A stretch of DNA of 64,000 nucleotides from Peptoniphilus sp. KCTC 25270 (GCF_021012875.1 NZ_JAJMZJ010000002.1:124001-188000); one strand, 5' to 3'; shown: positions 28,419 through 38,358, counted from the stretch's first letter. The notes: generated from the letters alone by a model not told the origin. Numbers and translations: made by a program.

Positions 28419-29819
28419 ATGAACAAAGAAAGAAAAGTCGCGACGATATGGCATGCTCTGATTCCTATCGTAATTTTGGTTGCTTCATTGGCAATAGCCA
28501 TCTTAGTTTATGAAGCAGATCCACATATTCCTTTGATTATCGGATCTATCGCAGCCGGTCTTGTTGGTGTATTCGGTCTAGGATTCACTTGGGATGATTT
28601 GGAAAAAAATGCCATTAATACGATTTCAATGGCCATGCAAGCCTGCTTGATTCTTATGGTTGTAGGTTCTTTGATTGGTACTTGGTTACTAGGCGGTACC
28701 GTTCCTGCTATGATTTATTACGGACTGAACATCCTTTCTCCTGGTATCTTCTTGATTGCCACTTGTGTCATCTGTTCCATCGTAGCTGCTGCAACTGGTA
28801 GTTCTTGGACAACTGCAGGTACAATCGGGGTTGCACTTATTGGTGTAGGTACCGGTTTGGGAATACCTGTTCCATTGTGTGCTGGTGCTATCGTTTCTGG
28901 TGCATACTTCGGCGACAAAATGTCTCCATTATCTGATACAACAAACTTGGCTCCAGCTATGGCTGGTTCAACATTATTCGAACATATTAAATACATGTTC
29001 TACACTACAACACCAAGTTTAATTATTGCTTTGGTTTTATACGGAATTATTGGCGCAAAATATGCTGGAGAAGAAATGAATCTTGAAAATATCGCTATGA
29101 TCCAAGGCGCACTAAGCGAATCTTTCAATCTTTCTCCATTGGTATTATTACCACCTGTGATCGTAATCACTATTGTAGTGCTTAAAGTACCTGCTATTCC
29201 TGGTTTGATTTGTGGTGCTATCCTTGGTGGCATTACAGCCGCTATTTTCCAAGGTGCGAATCTTGGGGATATTATTAACGCTGCTCACTACGGTTTCGAA
29301 GGCGCAACTGGCGTTGAAGCGGTAGACGAATTGATTTCTGGCGGTGGTTTGGACTCCATGTTATGGACTGTATCCTTGATTTTACTTGCCATGGTATTTG
29401 GTGGAATTATGGAACACACTGGTATGCTTAACGCATTGGCTAGTTTGATTCTAAAGATGGCCGTAAACACTGGTTCTTTAGTTGTTGCTACTATGTTGAC
29501 TTCACTTTTAATCAACATCTTAGCAGCCGACCAATATCTATCTATCGTAATTCCTGGTCGTATGTACAAAGATGTATATGATGAAAGAGGATTGGAACCA
29601 CGCTTGCTTTCAAGAACATTGGAAGATGCTGGTACATTGACTTCTGCTCTAGTACCTTGGAATACATGTGGTGCCTTCATGAGTACTGCATTGGGCGTAT
29701 CTACTTTCGCTTATGCTCCTTACGCATTCTTGAACTTAGTAAACCCAATTGTTGCAGCTGTTGAAGCTTTCTTAGGAATCGGTATCGTAGATCCAAACAA
29801 AAAGAAAAAAGCTGCTTAA
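28419..29819 (+). CDS. nhaC: NhaC-family Na+/H+ antiporter
   Basis: 466-residue secondary transporter with about 11-12 membrane helices. NhaC signatures include AATGSSWTTAGTIGVALIGVG, GAYFGDKMSPLSDTTNLAPA and NILAADQYLSIVIPGRMY. Members exchange Na+ for H+, or in some cases malate/lactate. I use ATG 28419 after GGGGGTG; a TTG five codons earlier is open but would sit on the ribosome-binding site. Single-gene unit with strong terminator. Confidence 0.92.
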   Translation: MNKERKVATIWHALIPIVILVASLAIAILVYEADPHIPLIIGSIAAGLVGVFGLGFTWDDLEKNAINTISMAMQACLILMVVGSLIGTWLLGGTVPAMIYYGLNILSPGIFLIATCVICSIVAAATGSSWTTAGTIGVALIGVGTGLGIPVPLCAGAIVSGAYFGDKMSPLSDTTNLAPAMAGSTLFEHIKYMFYTTTPSLIIALVLYGIIGAKYAGEEMNLENIAMIQGALSESFNLSPLVLLPPVIVITIVVLKVPAIPGLICGAILGGITAAIFQGANLGDIINAAHYGFEGATGVEAVDELISGGGLDSMLWTVSLILLAMVFGGIMEHTGMLNALASLILKMAVNTGSLVVATMLTSLLINILAADQYLSIVIPGRMYKDVYDERGLEPRLLSRTLEDAGTLTSALVPWNTCGAFMSTALGVSTFAYAPYAFLNLVNPIVAAVEAFLGIGIVDPNKKKKAA

Positions 29820-29830
29820 TAAGCATTCAA

Positions 29831-29860
29831 AAAGAACCTCAGATTTGAGGTTCTTTTTTT
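29831..29860 (+). terminator. Terminator of nhaC
   Basis: Stem AAAGAACCTCA/TGAGGTTCTTT with a short loop and T-run. Confidence 0.9.
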
Positions 29861-29905
29861 GTTTCTAAATACTAAAAACTTCTGATTCAAAAATTTATTT
29901 CCATT

Positions 29906-29936
29906 AAAAAACCACAGCTTTTTTGCCGTGGTTTTC
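29906..29936 (-). terminator. Terminator of sdaAB-sdaAA
   Basis: Minus-strand stem AACCACGGC/GCTGTGGTT (one G-T pair), loop of six A, then TTTT. Confidence 0.85.
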
Positions 29937-29940
29937 TTTT

Positions 29941-30822
29941 TTATTTTTCTTTTTTTCCTAAAAATTCTTCACGAATTCTCACACCAGTTGGAGTTCCCGC
30001 AAGGCCTCCTAAACCAGTTTCTCTTAAGGCCACAGGCATCGCTCGTCCTACTTCTCCCATAGCCACTACCACTTCATCAAATGGTACAAAAGAAGTTACT
30101 CCAGCCATGGCCAAATCAGCAGAGATCATAGCATTCATTACCCCAGAGGCATTTCTAAAGGTACAAGGATATTGAACCAATCCTGCAATAGGGTCGCATA
30201 CTAACCCTAAAATGTTTACAATCGCAATACTTGCTGCGTGTAAACATTGCTCTACGGTTCCTCCACGCATTTCCACAAGGGCAGCTGCCGACATGGCAGA
30301 AGCCGCACCGCATTCCGCTTGGCATCCACCTTCTGCACCGGCAAAGGTTGCATATTTTGCCACGATTTGTCCAATTCCAATAAAGGTTAACAATCCATTT
30401 TGTAGTGTTTTGTTGTCAAAATCGTATTTTTTCTTTGCCGCCATTAAAGCCGCTGGCATAATTCCCGCCGATCCTGCTGTTGGAGCCGCCACAATTTTTC
30501 CCATGGCATCATTTACTTCTGAAGTTGAAAAAGCCATAGCCATTGCTTCCGTTAAGAAAGAGCCTACCATAGGGTCTCCGTTTTTAGCGTATTCATAAGT
30601 CATATGAGCAAATCCATCAATCATCCCATATTTGGTTTTATGGGCCTGATCCAAGTTTTTCTGAGCGGACTCCTCCATAACTTCAATCACTTCATCCACT
30701 TGAGCTCGCATTTCCTCTTCGGTTTTTCCAGAAATACTTCCCTCTTCTTTTATAACAATATCATAAATCCTTTTGTTTTCTTTCTCACAAAATTCAAGAA
30801 TTTCCTTTGCTGTATTTAACAT
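29941..30822 (-). CDS. sdaAA: L-serine dehydratase, alpha subunit
   Basis: Iron-sulfur L-serine ammonia-lyase (serine to pyruvate plus ammonia), catalytic subunit. 293 residues from ATG 30822. The conserved GKIVAAPTAGSAGIMPA and the cluster-ligand cysteines in GAEGGCQAECGAA, LVCDPIAGLVQYPC are present. It begins one base after the sdaAB stop, with the GGGGGT box inside the sdaAB end, so the two chains are made together. Confidence 0.97.
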   Translation of the reverse strand: MLNTAKEILEFCEKENKRIYDIVIKEEGSISGKTEEEMRAQVDEVIEVMEESAQKNLDQAHKTKYGMIDGFAHMTYEYAKNGDPMVGSFLTEAMAMAFSTSEVNDAMGKIVAAPTAGSAGIMPAALMAAKKKYDFDNKTLQNGLLTFIGIGQIVAKYATFAGAEGGCQAECGAASAMSAAALVEMRGGTVEQCLHAASIAIVNILGLVCDPIAGLVQYPCTFRNASGVMNAMISADLAMAGVTSFVPFDEVVVAMGEVGRAMPVALRETGLGGLAGTPTGVRIREEFLGKKEK

Positions 30823-30823
30823 T

Positions 30824-31492
30824 TTATACCCCCACATATTTTGCTATTATATAGCGTCCACTAGAAAAGATTTCTTTTTTTATCTCTTCCCTTAAGGGCT
30901 CTTCCAATTCTACCGTTAAGGTAACAATATCTAGTAGTTCATCTTTCAAAGTATTTATAGACTCGATATTGTAATTGTTTTTGTATAAAATTCCAGAAAC
31001 CTCCGCAATAACACCTTTTTGCTCGTGATATTGCAAAAGAATCATGGGATATCTTCCTTCAAATTTTACGTCAATTCCGTTAATTTGAACAATCTCAAAG
31101 GCTCCGCCACCAATGGAGGACCCAACAACTTCTTCCTCTTCTCCATCTTCTTTTGTAATAATGATTTTCACTGTATTGGGATGGAATTTTTCTCCCAAAT
31201 CAAAAGGTGTGAATTTATATTCAATGCCCTTTTCATCCGCAATTTCAAAAGCTCTCTGGATTCTTTCATCAGAAGGCTCAAACCCCATAAATCCACCTAA
31301 CAAAGCTTTATCGGTTCCATGTCCTTTATATGTAGCTCCAAATGAACCATGTAGGAGAAACTCTACCTTTTTTGCTTCCGTGTTAAAAATATTCATGGCT
31401 GCCTTAGATATACGAGCCGCCCCAGCCGTATGAGATGAACTAGGCCCCACCATAATTGGCCCTAAAACATCAAATGCACGATAATTTGCCAT
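30824..31492 (-). CDS. sdaAB: L-serine dehydratase, beta subunit
   Basis: Regulatory/partner chain of the two-subunit clostridial serine dehydratase. I start at 31492 (MANYRAFDVLGPIMVGPSSS, 222 residues) behind GGGAGGAT; a 40-residue upstream extension is basic and lacks homology. The GPSSSHTAGAARI motif is diagnostic, and a C-terminal ACT domain (about 148-222) probably binds serine. Confidence 0.96.
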   Translation of the reverse strand: MANYRAFDVLGPIMVGPSSSHTAGAARISKAAMNIFNTEAKKVEFLLHGSFGATYKGHGTDKALLGGFMGFEPSDERIQRAFEIADEKGIEYKFTPFDLGEKFHPNTVKIIITKEDGEEEEVVGSSIGGGAFEIVQINGIDVKFEGRYPMILLQYHEQKGVIAEVSGILYKNNYNIESINTLKDELLDIVTLTVELEEPLREEIKKEIFSSGRYIIAKYVGV

Positions 31493-31558
31493 AATATCCT
31501 CCCATTGTATTTCAATCGTTATCTGATACTTTGTAATAAAATACTTTCTATATTTCGT

Positions 31559-31587
31559 ATCGTAACATGATTTTATTTTCTTGTAAA
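31559..31587 (-). promoter_or_regulatory. Promoter of sdaAB-sdaAA
   Basis: -35 TTTACA (31587-31582), 17-bp spacer, -10 TACGAT (31564-31559). Confidence 0.55.
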
Positions 31588-31647
31588 CATTGTTTTTCCT
31601 TTGTTTCATCACGTTATTACGGTATATGAATCCCTTTTCTCATAAAA

Positions 31648-31693
31648 AAATGACCGAGAGAATCTTCTGCCTTCTTCTTTCTCTCGGTCATTT
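31648..31693 (-). terminator. Terminator of opp operon
   Basis: Stem AAATGACCGAGAG/CTCTCGGTCATTT with a 20-nt loop and T-run on the minus strand. Confidence 0.85.
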
Positions 31694-31695
31694 TT

Positions 31696-32502
31696 TTATC
31701 TTTTCCTTTGGGAAGGATGCTCCACTGGAATGGCTCTTAGAAGAGTTTTTGTATAATCGTGTTGAGGATTTTTGTAAATTCCCTCCTTCTCTCCCATTTC
31801 TACCATTTCTCCCTTTAGCATAACGCCCACTTTATCAGAAATGTGTTCCACTACCGCTAAGTTATGAGAAATAAAAATATAACTTAACCCTAGTTTTTCC
31901 TGCAATTCTTCCAATAAATTTATAATCTGCGCTTGAATGGACACATCCAAAGCAGATGTTGGCTCATCGGCTACAATCAACTTTGGTTGAACGATTAACG
32001 CTCTTGCAATTCCCAACCTTTGCCGTTGTCCCCCTGAAAATTCATGGGGATATCGATAATAATGATGCTCATCCAAACCACAGAGTTTTATGGTTTCCAT
32101 AACCCGTTCTTTTATATTTTCCCTTATTCCTAAATTGATCAAAGGCTCCGAAACAATCTGCCCTGCTGTCATTCTAGGATTTAGAGAACTATAGGGATCT
32201 TGAAAAATCATCTGAATTTCTTTTCGAATCTCTCTAAGTTCTTCTTTGGAAGCTTCTAAAATATTTTTATCTTCAAAATAAATTTTCCCCTCTACATCGT
32301 CATACAGTCGCATAATACAACGAGCCAATGTAGATTTTCCACTTCCACTTTCGCCTACAATTCCAAGGGTTTCCCCTTCTTTTATTTGAAAGGATACATT
32401 TTTTACGGCTTGTAATTTTTGCTGTTCTTTTCCAAAAATCGTCTTTCTTCCTATGGGAAAGGATTTCGAAACATTTTCAACTCTTAATAGAACTTTTTCC
32501 AT
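31696..32502 (-). CDS. oppF: Oligopeptide ABC transporter ATPase OppF
   Basis: Cytoplasmic ATPase of the peptide importer. From ATG 32502 (AAGGAGGG box) it has 268 residues with Walker A GESGSGKST, signature FSGGQRQRLGIARAL and Walker B LIVADEPTSALD. It stops at TLLRAIPVEHPSQRKR, so the C-terminal oligopeptide/Cys region that most OppF proteins carry (about 50 residues) is missing. It overlaps the oppD end by 26 bp. Confidence 0.92.
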   Translation of the reverse strand: MEKVLLRVENVSKSFPIGRKTIFGKEQQKLQAVKNVSFQIKEGETLGIVGESGSGKSTLARCIMRLYDDVEGKIYFEDKNILEASKEELREIRKEIQMIFQDPYSSLNPRMTAGQIVSEPLINLGIRENIKERVMETIKLCGLDEHHYYRYPHEFSGGQRQRLGIARALIVQPKLIVADEPTSALDVSIQAQIINLLEELQEKLGLSYIFISHNLAVVEHISDKVGVMLKGEMVEMGEKEGIYKNPQHDYTKTLLRAIPVEHPSQRKR

Positions 32503-33481
32503 CCAATCCCTCCTTATATAAGAAACAAGAAACTCTGTGATCCTCATCTCTTACGATCTCTTCCGGTACTTGTTTTCTACAAATATCCATTACATAGGTA
32601 CAACGATTTGCAAAGGGACACTCTTCGCCTAAATCCATAGGATTGGGCACATTCCCTGGGATATTGTACAGTTTTTGATCACGATTTTCTAACGTCGGTC
32701 TCGCTTTTAATAAACCTTGGGTGTAAGGATGTTCTGGATTATCAAAAATTCCAAAGACATCATTTTTTTCTACTACACGTCCACCATACATAACAACAAC
32801 TTCATCGGCCATTTCCGCCACAACCCCTAAATCATGGGTTATAAGCAAAATGGAGGTTCCCGTTTCTTGTTGCAATCTCTTCATCAAATCGAGAACTTCT
32901 GCTTGAATGGTTACATCTAAGGCCGTTGTTGGCTCATCAGCTATTAAGACCTTCGGTTTGGAAGCAAGGGCCATAGCAATCATAACTCTCTGTTTTTGCC
33001 CTCCTGAAAGTTCATGGGGAAAGGCACGTATTTTTTCTTTGGGATTGGGGATTTCTACCATTTCCAATAATTCCAAAGATTTTTTCTTAGACTCTTCCTT
33101 GGAAAGTCCCAAAATGCGATGAAATATTTCTTCCAGTTGAAACCCTATACGTAAAGAGGGGTTCAAAGAGGTCATCGGTTCTTGAAAAATCATAGACAAA
33201 TCTCTACCACGAATTTCTCGCATTTTTTCTTTGGAAAATTTCGTAATATCCTGGCCATCCATTAAAATTTCTCCATCTACAATTTTCCCTTGGGGTTTGG
33301 CCACAAGACCCATTAAGGAAAGAGCCGTCACCGATTTTCCGCTTCCGCTTTCTCCCACAACCGCTACGGTTTTTCCTTCTGGGATAGCAAAAGATACCCC
33401 GTTTACCGCTCGAACAACGCCTTTGTCCGTATAGAAATAGGTATGGAGGTTCTTAAATTCAATTATATTTTTTTTATCCAT
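32477..33481 (-). CDS. oppD: Oligopeptide ABC transporter ATPase OppD
   Basis: Second ATPase, 334 residues: Walker A GESGSGKS at 43-50, signature LSGGQKQRVMIAMAL, Walker B LIADEPTTALD, and the C-terminal extension with four cysteines (ECPFANRC, DIC, VSC) that binds an iron-sulfur cluster in some DppD proteins. It begins two bases after the oppC stop. Confidence 0.95.
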   Translation of the reverse strand: MDKKNIIEFKNLHTYFYTDKGVVRAVNGVSFAIPEGKTVAVVGESGSGKSVTALSLMGLVAKPQGKIVDGEILMDGQDITKFSKEKMREIRGRDLSMIFQEPMTSLNPSLRIGFQLEEIFHRILGLSKEESKKKSLELLEMVEIPNPKEKIRAFPHELSGGQKQRVMIAMALASKPKVLIADEPTTALDVTIQAEVLDLMKRLQQETGTSILLITHDLGVVAEMADEVVVMYGGRVVEKNDVFGIFDNPEHPYTQGLLKARPTLENRDQKLYNIPGNVPNPMDLGEECPFANRCTYVMDICRKQVPEEIVRDEDHRVSCFLYKEGLDGKSSIKS

Positions 33482-33483
33482 AA

Positions 33484-34350
33484 TTACCTCCTTTGTTTTG
33501 GATCAAAAGCATCTCGCAAACCATCCCCTAATAGGTTCAGACAAAATATCGTCAATGCAATGGCAAGTCCTGGAAAAAGAGTCATATGAGAATAATCTCG
33601 AATATAAGGGCGTCCACTAGCAAGCATTCCGCCCCATTCTGGCGTAGGAGGCTGAACCCCCAAACCAATAAAACTTAAGCTCGCTGCAGATAAAATCGCG
33701 GTTCCAACCCCAAGGGTTGCTTGAACAATAATCGGCCCTAAGCAGTTGGGCAAAATATGTCGAAAAATCAGACGCAAATCCTTAGCACCACCAATTCGTG
33801 CCGCTTCAATGTATTCTTGTTCCTTTACCGATAGGACAGATCCCCTAACAATTCTTGCATAACTTGTAACCCCAGCCAAAGATACGGCCAAGACCAAATT
33901 AAACATCCCCGTTCCTAGAGCGGCAGAGATAGCAATGGCTAAAACAAGGGAGGGAATGGATAGAAAAATATCCACAATACGCATAATGAAATTATCTACT
34001 CTACCGCCGAAATAACCAGCCACAGCACCAATAATTGTTCCAAAGAAGACAGAAATCGCTGTAGCAAAAAGTCCAATAAATAGAGAGATTCTCGCACCAT
34101 AAATTACATTACTAAAAACATCCCGTCCAAAATTATCCGTTCCGAAAAAATGTTCAGAAGAAGGACTTTGGAATCGGTTCATTAAATCTTGGGCTTCTGG
34201 CGCATAGGGGGCAATCACCGAAGCAAAAATCGCCACAATGACAAAGAGTAGAATGACAACGGAACCGAATACAGCCATCTTGTTTTTCTTAAATTGTTTC
34301 CAAAAATCTCCCAAACGAGAAGATTTTTTTCTTTCTGTTATTTGATTCAT
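33484..34350 (-). CDS. oppC: Oligopeptide ABC transporter permease OppC
   Basis: 288-residue inner-membrane permease with six predicted helices and an N-terminal OppC-type extension. The coupling-helix motif EYIEAARIGGAKDLRLIFRH is clear, and HFFGTDNFGRDVFSNVIYGAR is typical of OppC/DppC. It follows oppB by 8 bp. Confidence 0.95.
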   Translation of the reverse strand: MNQITERKKSSRLGDFWKQFKKNKMAVFGSVVILLFVIVAIFASVIAPYAPEAQDLMNRFQSPSSEHFFGTDNFGRDVFSNVIYGARISLFIGLFATAISVFFGTIIGAVAGYFGGRVDNFIMRIVDIFLSIPSLVLAIAISAALGTGMFNLVLAVSLAGVTSYARIVRGSVLSVKEQEYIEAARIGGAKDLRLIFRHILPNCLGPIIVQATLGVGTAILSAASLSFIGLGVQPPTPEWGGMLASGRPYIRDYSHMTLFPGLAIALTIFCLNLLGDGLRDAFDPKQRR

Positions 34351-34358
34351 TCCGTCAC

Positions 34359-35285
34359 CTACTTATATTGAGAACGCACTTTAGGATCAACAAATCCATA
34401 GAGAATATCTACGAGCAAGTTGATCAAAGAATAGGTTGTAGCAATTAGAAGCACGCCTCCTAAAATAATGGGGTAATCTCGAGTGGAAATACTCGATACC
34501 ATTAAACGTCCAATTCCAGGAATCGAGAATATGGTTTCTGTCAACACGCTCCCACCAAGTAAAGATCCTGTTAACAACCCTGCGCTAGTAATAACAGGAA
34601 TCATGGCATTTTTCAAAGCGTGAACAATAATAATCCACCATTCTTTCAAGCCTTTCGCCCGAGCGGTTCGAATATAATCTTTGTCCATTACCTCTAGCAT
34701 AGAGCCTCGTGTTTGACGCATAATAACCGCCATAGACTGAAAACCTAAGGCAAATCCAGGCAAAATCAGGTGTTTGAAACTCCCAAATCCAGAACTAGGA
34801 AACCACTGCAATTTTACGGCAAATAATAAGATAAATAGAATTCCTGACCAAAAAATCGGCATGGACAATCCTACCATTCCAAGCACCATGGAGATTCGAT
34901 CAATCCAAGTGTATTTATAAATTGCCGACAAAATACCAAAAATGATACCAAATATCACCGCTACAGACAATGAAAATAGAGTCAATTTAATCGTTGCGGG
35001 AAATAAGTCCATTAAAGAAGAGGTTACGCTTCTTCCATTAATATAACTTTCTCCCAAATCTCCTTGTACAGCATTTCCTAAAAAACGGCCGTATTGCACA
35101 AGGAAAGGATCGTTCAATCCAAGCTCCTCTCGATAAGCTTCCACGGCTGCCTTGGGAGCTCTAGATCCTAGTTTTGCTTCCGCCGCATCTCCCGGCGTTA
35201 AGTAGAGCAAACCAAAAATAATAAAACTAACGCCAATTAACGTTGGAATCACATATAGAATCCTTCTCAATATGTATTTAATCAT
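34359..35285 (-). CDS. oppB: Oligopeptide ABC transporter permease OppB
   Basis: 308-residue permease with six helices. The start MIKYILRRILYVIPTLIGVS, DYIRTARAKGLKEWWIIIVH (coupling helix) and LLGGSVLTETIFSIPGIGRL are family marks. It lies 85 bp after oppA, with a hairpin in between. Confidence 0.95.
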   Translation of the reverse strand: MIKYILRRILYVIPTLIGVSFIIFGLLYLTPGDAAEAKLGSRAPKAAVEAYREELGLNDPFLVQYGRFLGNAVQGDLGESYINGRSVTSSLMDLFPATIKLTLFSLSVAVIFGIIFGILSAIYKYTWIDRISMVLGMVGLSMPIFWSGILFILLFAVKLQWFPSSGFGSFKHLILPGFALGFQSMAVIMRQTRGSMLEVMDKDYIRTARAKGLKEWWIIIVHALKNAMIPVITSAGLLTGSLLGGSVLTETIFSIPGIGRLMVSSISTRDYPIILGGVLLIATTYSLINLLVDILYGFVDPKVRSQYK

Positions 35286-35318
35286 GGTTTCCCCTCCCTT
35301 CTAAAGGATATCTACGAA

Positions 35319-35338
35319 AGGCCCCTAAATAGGGGCCT
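35319..35338 (-). terminator. Intercistronic hairpin between oppA and oppB
   Basis: Perfect GC-rich stem AGGCCCCTA/TAGGGGCCT with a two-base AA/TT loop region, followed only by TTTC. Such hairpins stabilise the binding-protein mRNA or attenuate the downstream genes, giving excess binding protein. Confidence 0.75.
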
Positions 35339-35370
35339 CAGTAAATGTTACATTCTATTCTTTTTATCTT

Positions 35371-36933
35371 TTATTGAAATTGAATATGGTAATATTCGTT
35401 AGAACCAGATGGATCAATTTCAAATCCTTGTACGTTGCTTTGCGTTCCAATAACTTGTTCTCCATAAAGAGCGCTTACTGTTGGCAACTCTTTCATAAGA
35501 AGTTCTTGCACTTCTTTGTAAACCGCTGCACGTTCGCTATCGCCTGTAACTTGGATTCCTTTTTCAATTAATGCATCTACTTCTGGATTCGCATAGAACA
35601 TATAGTTTGGTCCTACCCCAGCATTCTTAGAATGGTAAGGGCTGAACAATGTATAATGAGGGTCCACAATCGATGGAGTCCAACTCATAATAAACATATT
35701 GTGTTCATGGTTTTCCAATGCATCTACAAATGCACCCCATTCCAAAGAAGTAATTTCTACATTGATCCCAATTTCACTCAATTGAGATTGAATAATTGTA
35801 GCCATATCTTTACGAGCTTGATCTTGAGAAGTATAAAGCTTTAAGGTATCTCCTTCGTTAATACCCGCTTGAGCAAACAATTCTTTTGCTTTGGCTGTAT
35901 CTCTTGCAAATGGTTGCAATTCGTCAGAAATAGAATAATCAAAGTTTGGATTGATTGGGCCAGTAGCCACTTTACCAACGCCCATATACACAGAATCTAC
36001 AATGGCTTGCATATCCAACGCATAATTCAAAGCTTCACGAGCCTCTATTTTATCAAATGGAGCATGGGTTACATCCATTCCCATAAAATGAATGGAATTA
36101 TCCAATTTTCTGTGTAATGCTAAATTTTCATTTTCTTCAATTTTAGCAATATCATTTGGAGCAATTTCTAAAGCCAAATCTACTTGTCCACTTTCTAACT
36201 CAATCATACGATTGTTAGATTCTGGAATAATGCGGAATACCATTGTACTAAAAGCTGGCGCTTCGCCCCAATAATTTTCGTTGCGGCTTAAAGTTACGCT
36301 ATCTAATTTTGTCCAATTATCCAAAACAAAAGGACCCGTTCCTACAGGATTTTGTTCAAAAGCGTCTCCAGCCTCTTCTACTGTTTTCTTATCTACAATT
36401 GAAACGGCAGGATGGGATAAAGCATTTAAGAAAGAACCGTCTGCTTCTTTTAACTTAAATGTCAATTTTAATGGATCGCTAGAATCATAAGACGCTGGAT
36501 CAATTTTTTCAAAAATGTAAGCGTAAGAATCTGATTCCGCCGCTCTTTCCAAAGTAAATTGAACATCCTCTGAGGTTAAATCTTCTCCATTTGAGAATTT
36601 AACATCTGGTTTTAATGTAACAACGTATGTTAAATCATCCGTTTGTTCAATCGATTCTGCCAAACGATTTTCCATTGTTCCATCAGGAAGACGTACCAAC
36701 AAAGTATCAAAAATTTGGCGCACAACATTTTCCGCATAAATACTATTTTGTAAAACTGGATCTAACGTTGTCGCATCTTCTTGCATAGCAATTGTAAGCG
36801 TATCTTTTCCTGAGCCCTCTCCGGCTGAAGCGGTATTATCTCCCGTATTGGCGCTATTATTTCCACCTGCTCCACAAGCAGTGGCAAGCAAGGTTATAGC
36901 CAATAGGGCAGCAATTAATTTTGTCTTCTTCAT
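35371..36933 (-). CDS. oppA: Peptide-binding lipoprotein OppA/DppA-like
   Basis: Extracellular substrate-binding protein (SBP family 5), 520 residues. A type II signal peptide ends at the lipobox LATAC with lipidated C20, followed by a Gly/Asn/Ser linker. DATTLDPVLQNSIYAENVVRQ, FTLERAA and GTGPFVLDNW belong to the family. Whether it prefers di- or oligopeptides (or nickel) is not clear. It is first of the opp genes; murA lies 65 bp upstream on the same strand with no clear terminator between. Confidence 0.93.
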   Translation of the reverse strand: MKKTKLIAALLAITLLATACGAGGNNSANTGDNTASAGEGSGKDTLTIAMQEDATTLDPVLQNSIYAENVVRQIFDTLLVRLPDGTMENRLAESIEQTDDLTYVVTLKPDVKFSNGEDLTSEDVQFTLERAAESDSYAYIFEKIDPASYDSSDPLKLTFKLKEADGSFLNALSHPAVSIVDKKTVEEAGDAFEQNPVGTGPFVLDNWTKLDSVTLSRNENYWGEAPAFSTMVFRIIPESNNRMIELESGQVDLALEIAPNDIAKIEENENLALHRKLDNSIHFMGMDVTHAPFDKIEAREALNYALDMQAIVDSVYMGVGKVATGPINPNFDYSISDELQPFARDTAKAKELFAQAGINEGDTLKLYTSQDQARKDMATIIQSQLSEIGINVEITSLEWGAFVDALENHEHNMFIMSWTPSIVDPHYTLFSPYHSKNAGVGPNYMFYANPEVDALIEKGIQVTGDSERAAVYKEVQELLMKELPTVSALYGEQVIGTQSNVQGFEIDPSGSNEYYHIQFQ

Positions 36934-36998
36934 AAGTTCCCCCTATTTCATTTTAATTTCTCTTGCTTTTTATACCCAAAAGGGACGAAAATTATCGA

Positions 36999-38264
36999 TT
37001 AATCTTCGTCCACTTCAATTCGAGTTATATTTGCTCCTAAGCCACGGAACTTGTCTTCAATGTGTTCGTATCCCCTATCAATATGATAAATATCAGAAAT
37101 GATTGTCTTTCCAGAAGAAACCAAACCAGCCAAAATCAAAGCCGCACCTGCACGTAAATCGCTGGCCTTTACCTTCGCTCCTGACAAAGGCTTCCCACCA
37201 GTAATAATGGCAGAGCGCCCATCAATTTTTATGTCCGCGCCCATTTTTTGCAATTCTTCCACATGCATAAAACGATTTTCGAATACCGTTTCAATCGCTA
37301 CATTGGTCCCCTTACATTGGGTCATATAAGCCATAAACTGTGCCTGCATATCTGTAGGGAATCCTGGATAAGGCAACGTTTTAATATCAATCGCCTTTGG
37401 ATTTTCGGCCGCAATTACTCTTACATTCTCTCCCTCTTCAATCACTTGGCATCCCGTTTCTACTAATTTTGCCATAATTGGTTTCATATGGTTGGTAATA
37501 ACATTTTCTACCAAAATGTCGCCACCAGTAATTGCCGCAGCCACCATAAAAGTCCCTGCCTCAATTCGATCTGGAATAATCGAATGGCGAGCCCCTTTTA
37601 ATTTTTCAACTCCTTTAATACGAATCGTAGAAGTTCCTGCCCCAGAAACGTTGGCTCCTAATTTACGCAAGAAATTGGATAAATCCACAATCTCAGGTTC
37701 CATAGCCGCATTATCAATAATGGTTTCTCCTTCAGCCAAAACCGCTGCGGTCATAATATTTTCTGTAGCCCCTACAGAAGGAAAATCCAAATAAATTCGA
37801 CTTCCTACCAATTTATCCGCAGAAGCATGAATGTTTCCAAAATCTTCTTCAATTTCTGCCCCTAAGGCACGGAATCCCTTCAAATGATAGTCAATTGGGC
37901 GAGATCCAATGGAACATCCTCCCGGAAGAGAAGTTTCTGTATTCCCCAAACGTGCCAACAACGGCCCCATTACCAAGAAAGAAGCACGCATTTTGCTCAT
38001 CAACTCAAAAGGAGTTTTATAAGAATTCAAAGAAGCGGAATTAATAATTAATTTTCCTTCTCCCAATCTCTCTACTTTACAACCCAAAGACTCCAATACG
38101 TCACACATAATCGTAACGTCTTTCAAATTGGGAACCTCTTCCAAATAAATATCTTCTGTTCCTAAAAGACAAGCCGCCAAAATAGGCAAAGCCGCATTTT
38201 TTGCGCCACTTACTCGCACTTTTCCTTTAAGAGCCGGGCTCTTCTCTACCAAAATCTTTTCCAA
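36999..38264 (-). CDS. murA: UDP-N-acetylglucosamine 1-carboxyvinyltransferase
   Basis: First committed step of peptidoglycan synthesis (PEP onto UDP-GlcNAc). 421 residues, with GAKNAALPILAACLL near the start and catalytic C117 in LPGGCSIGSRPIDYHL. Having Cys rather than Asp means fosfomycin sensitivity is expected at this enzyme. It precedes opp on the same strand. Firmicutes often have two MurA copies; which this is cannot be told. Confidence 0.96.
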   Translation of the reverse strand: MEKILVEKSPALKGKVRVSGAKNAALPILAACLLGTEDIYLEEVPNLKDVTIMCDVLESLGCKVERLGEGKLIINSASLNSYKTPFELMSKMRASFLVMGPLLARLGNTETSLPGGCSIGSRPIDYHLKGFRALGAEIEEDFGNIHASADKLVGSRIYLDFPSVGATENIMTAAVLAEGETIIDNAAMEPEIVDLSNFLRKLGANVSGAGTSTIRIKGVEKLKGARHSIIPDRIEAGTFMVAAAITGGDILVENVITNHMKPIMAKLVETGCQVIEEGENVRVIAAENPKAIDIKTLPYPGFPTDMQAQFMAYMTQCKGTNVAIETVFENRFMHVEELQKMGADIKIDGRSAIITGGKPLSGAKVKASDLRAGAALILAGLVSSGKTIISDIYHIDRGYEHIEDKFRGLGANITRIEVDED

Positions 38265-38349
38265 GACAATCTCTCCTTGTTACATTTTCTATATATTAAA
38301 GTATAAATTTTCAAACAGAAACGCTAAGAGCGCACTCCTAGCCATAATT

Positions 38350-38358
38350 ATTATACCA
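38350..38358 (-). promoter_or_regulatory. Extended -10 promoter of murA
   Basis: Minus-strand TGG-TATAAT without a clear -35, about 85 bp upstream of the start codon. Confidence 0.5.
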
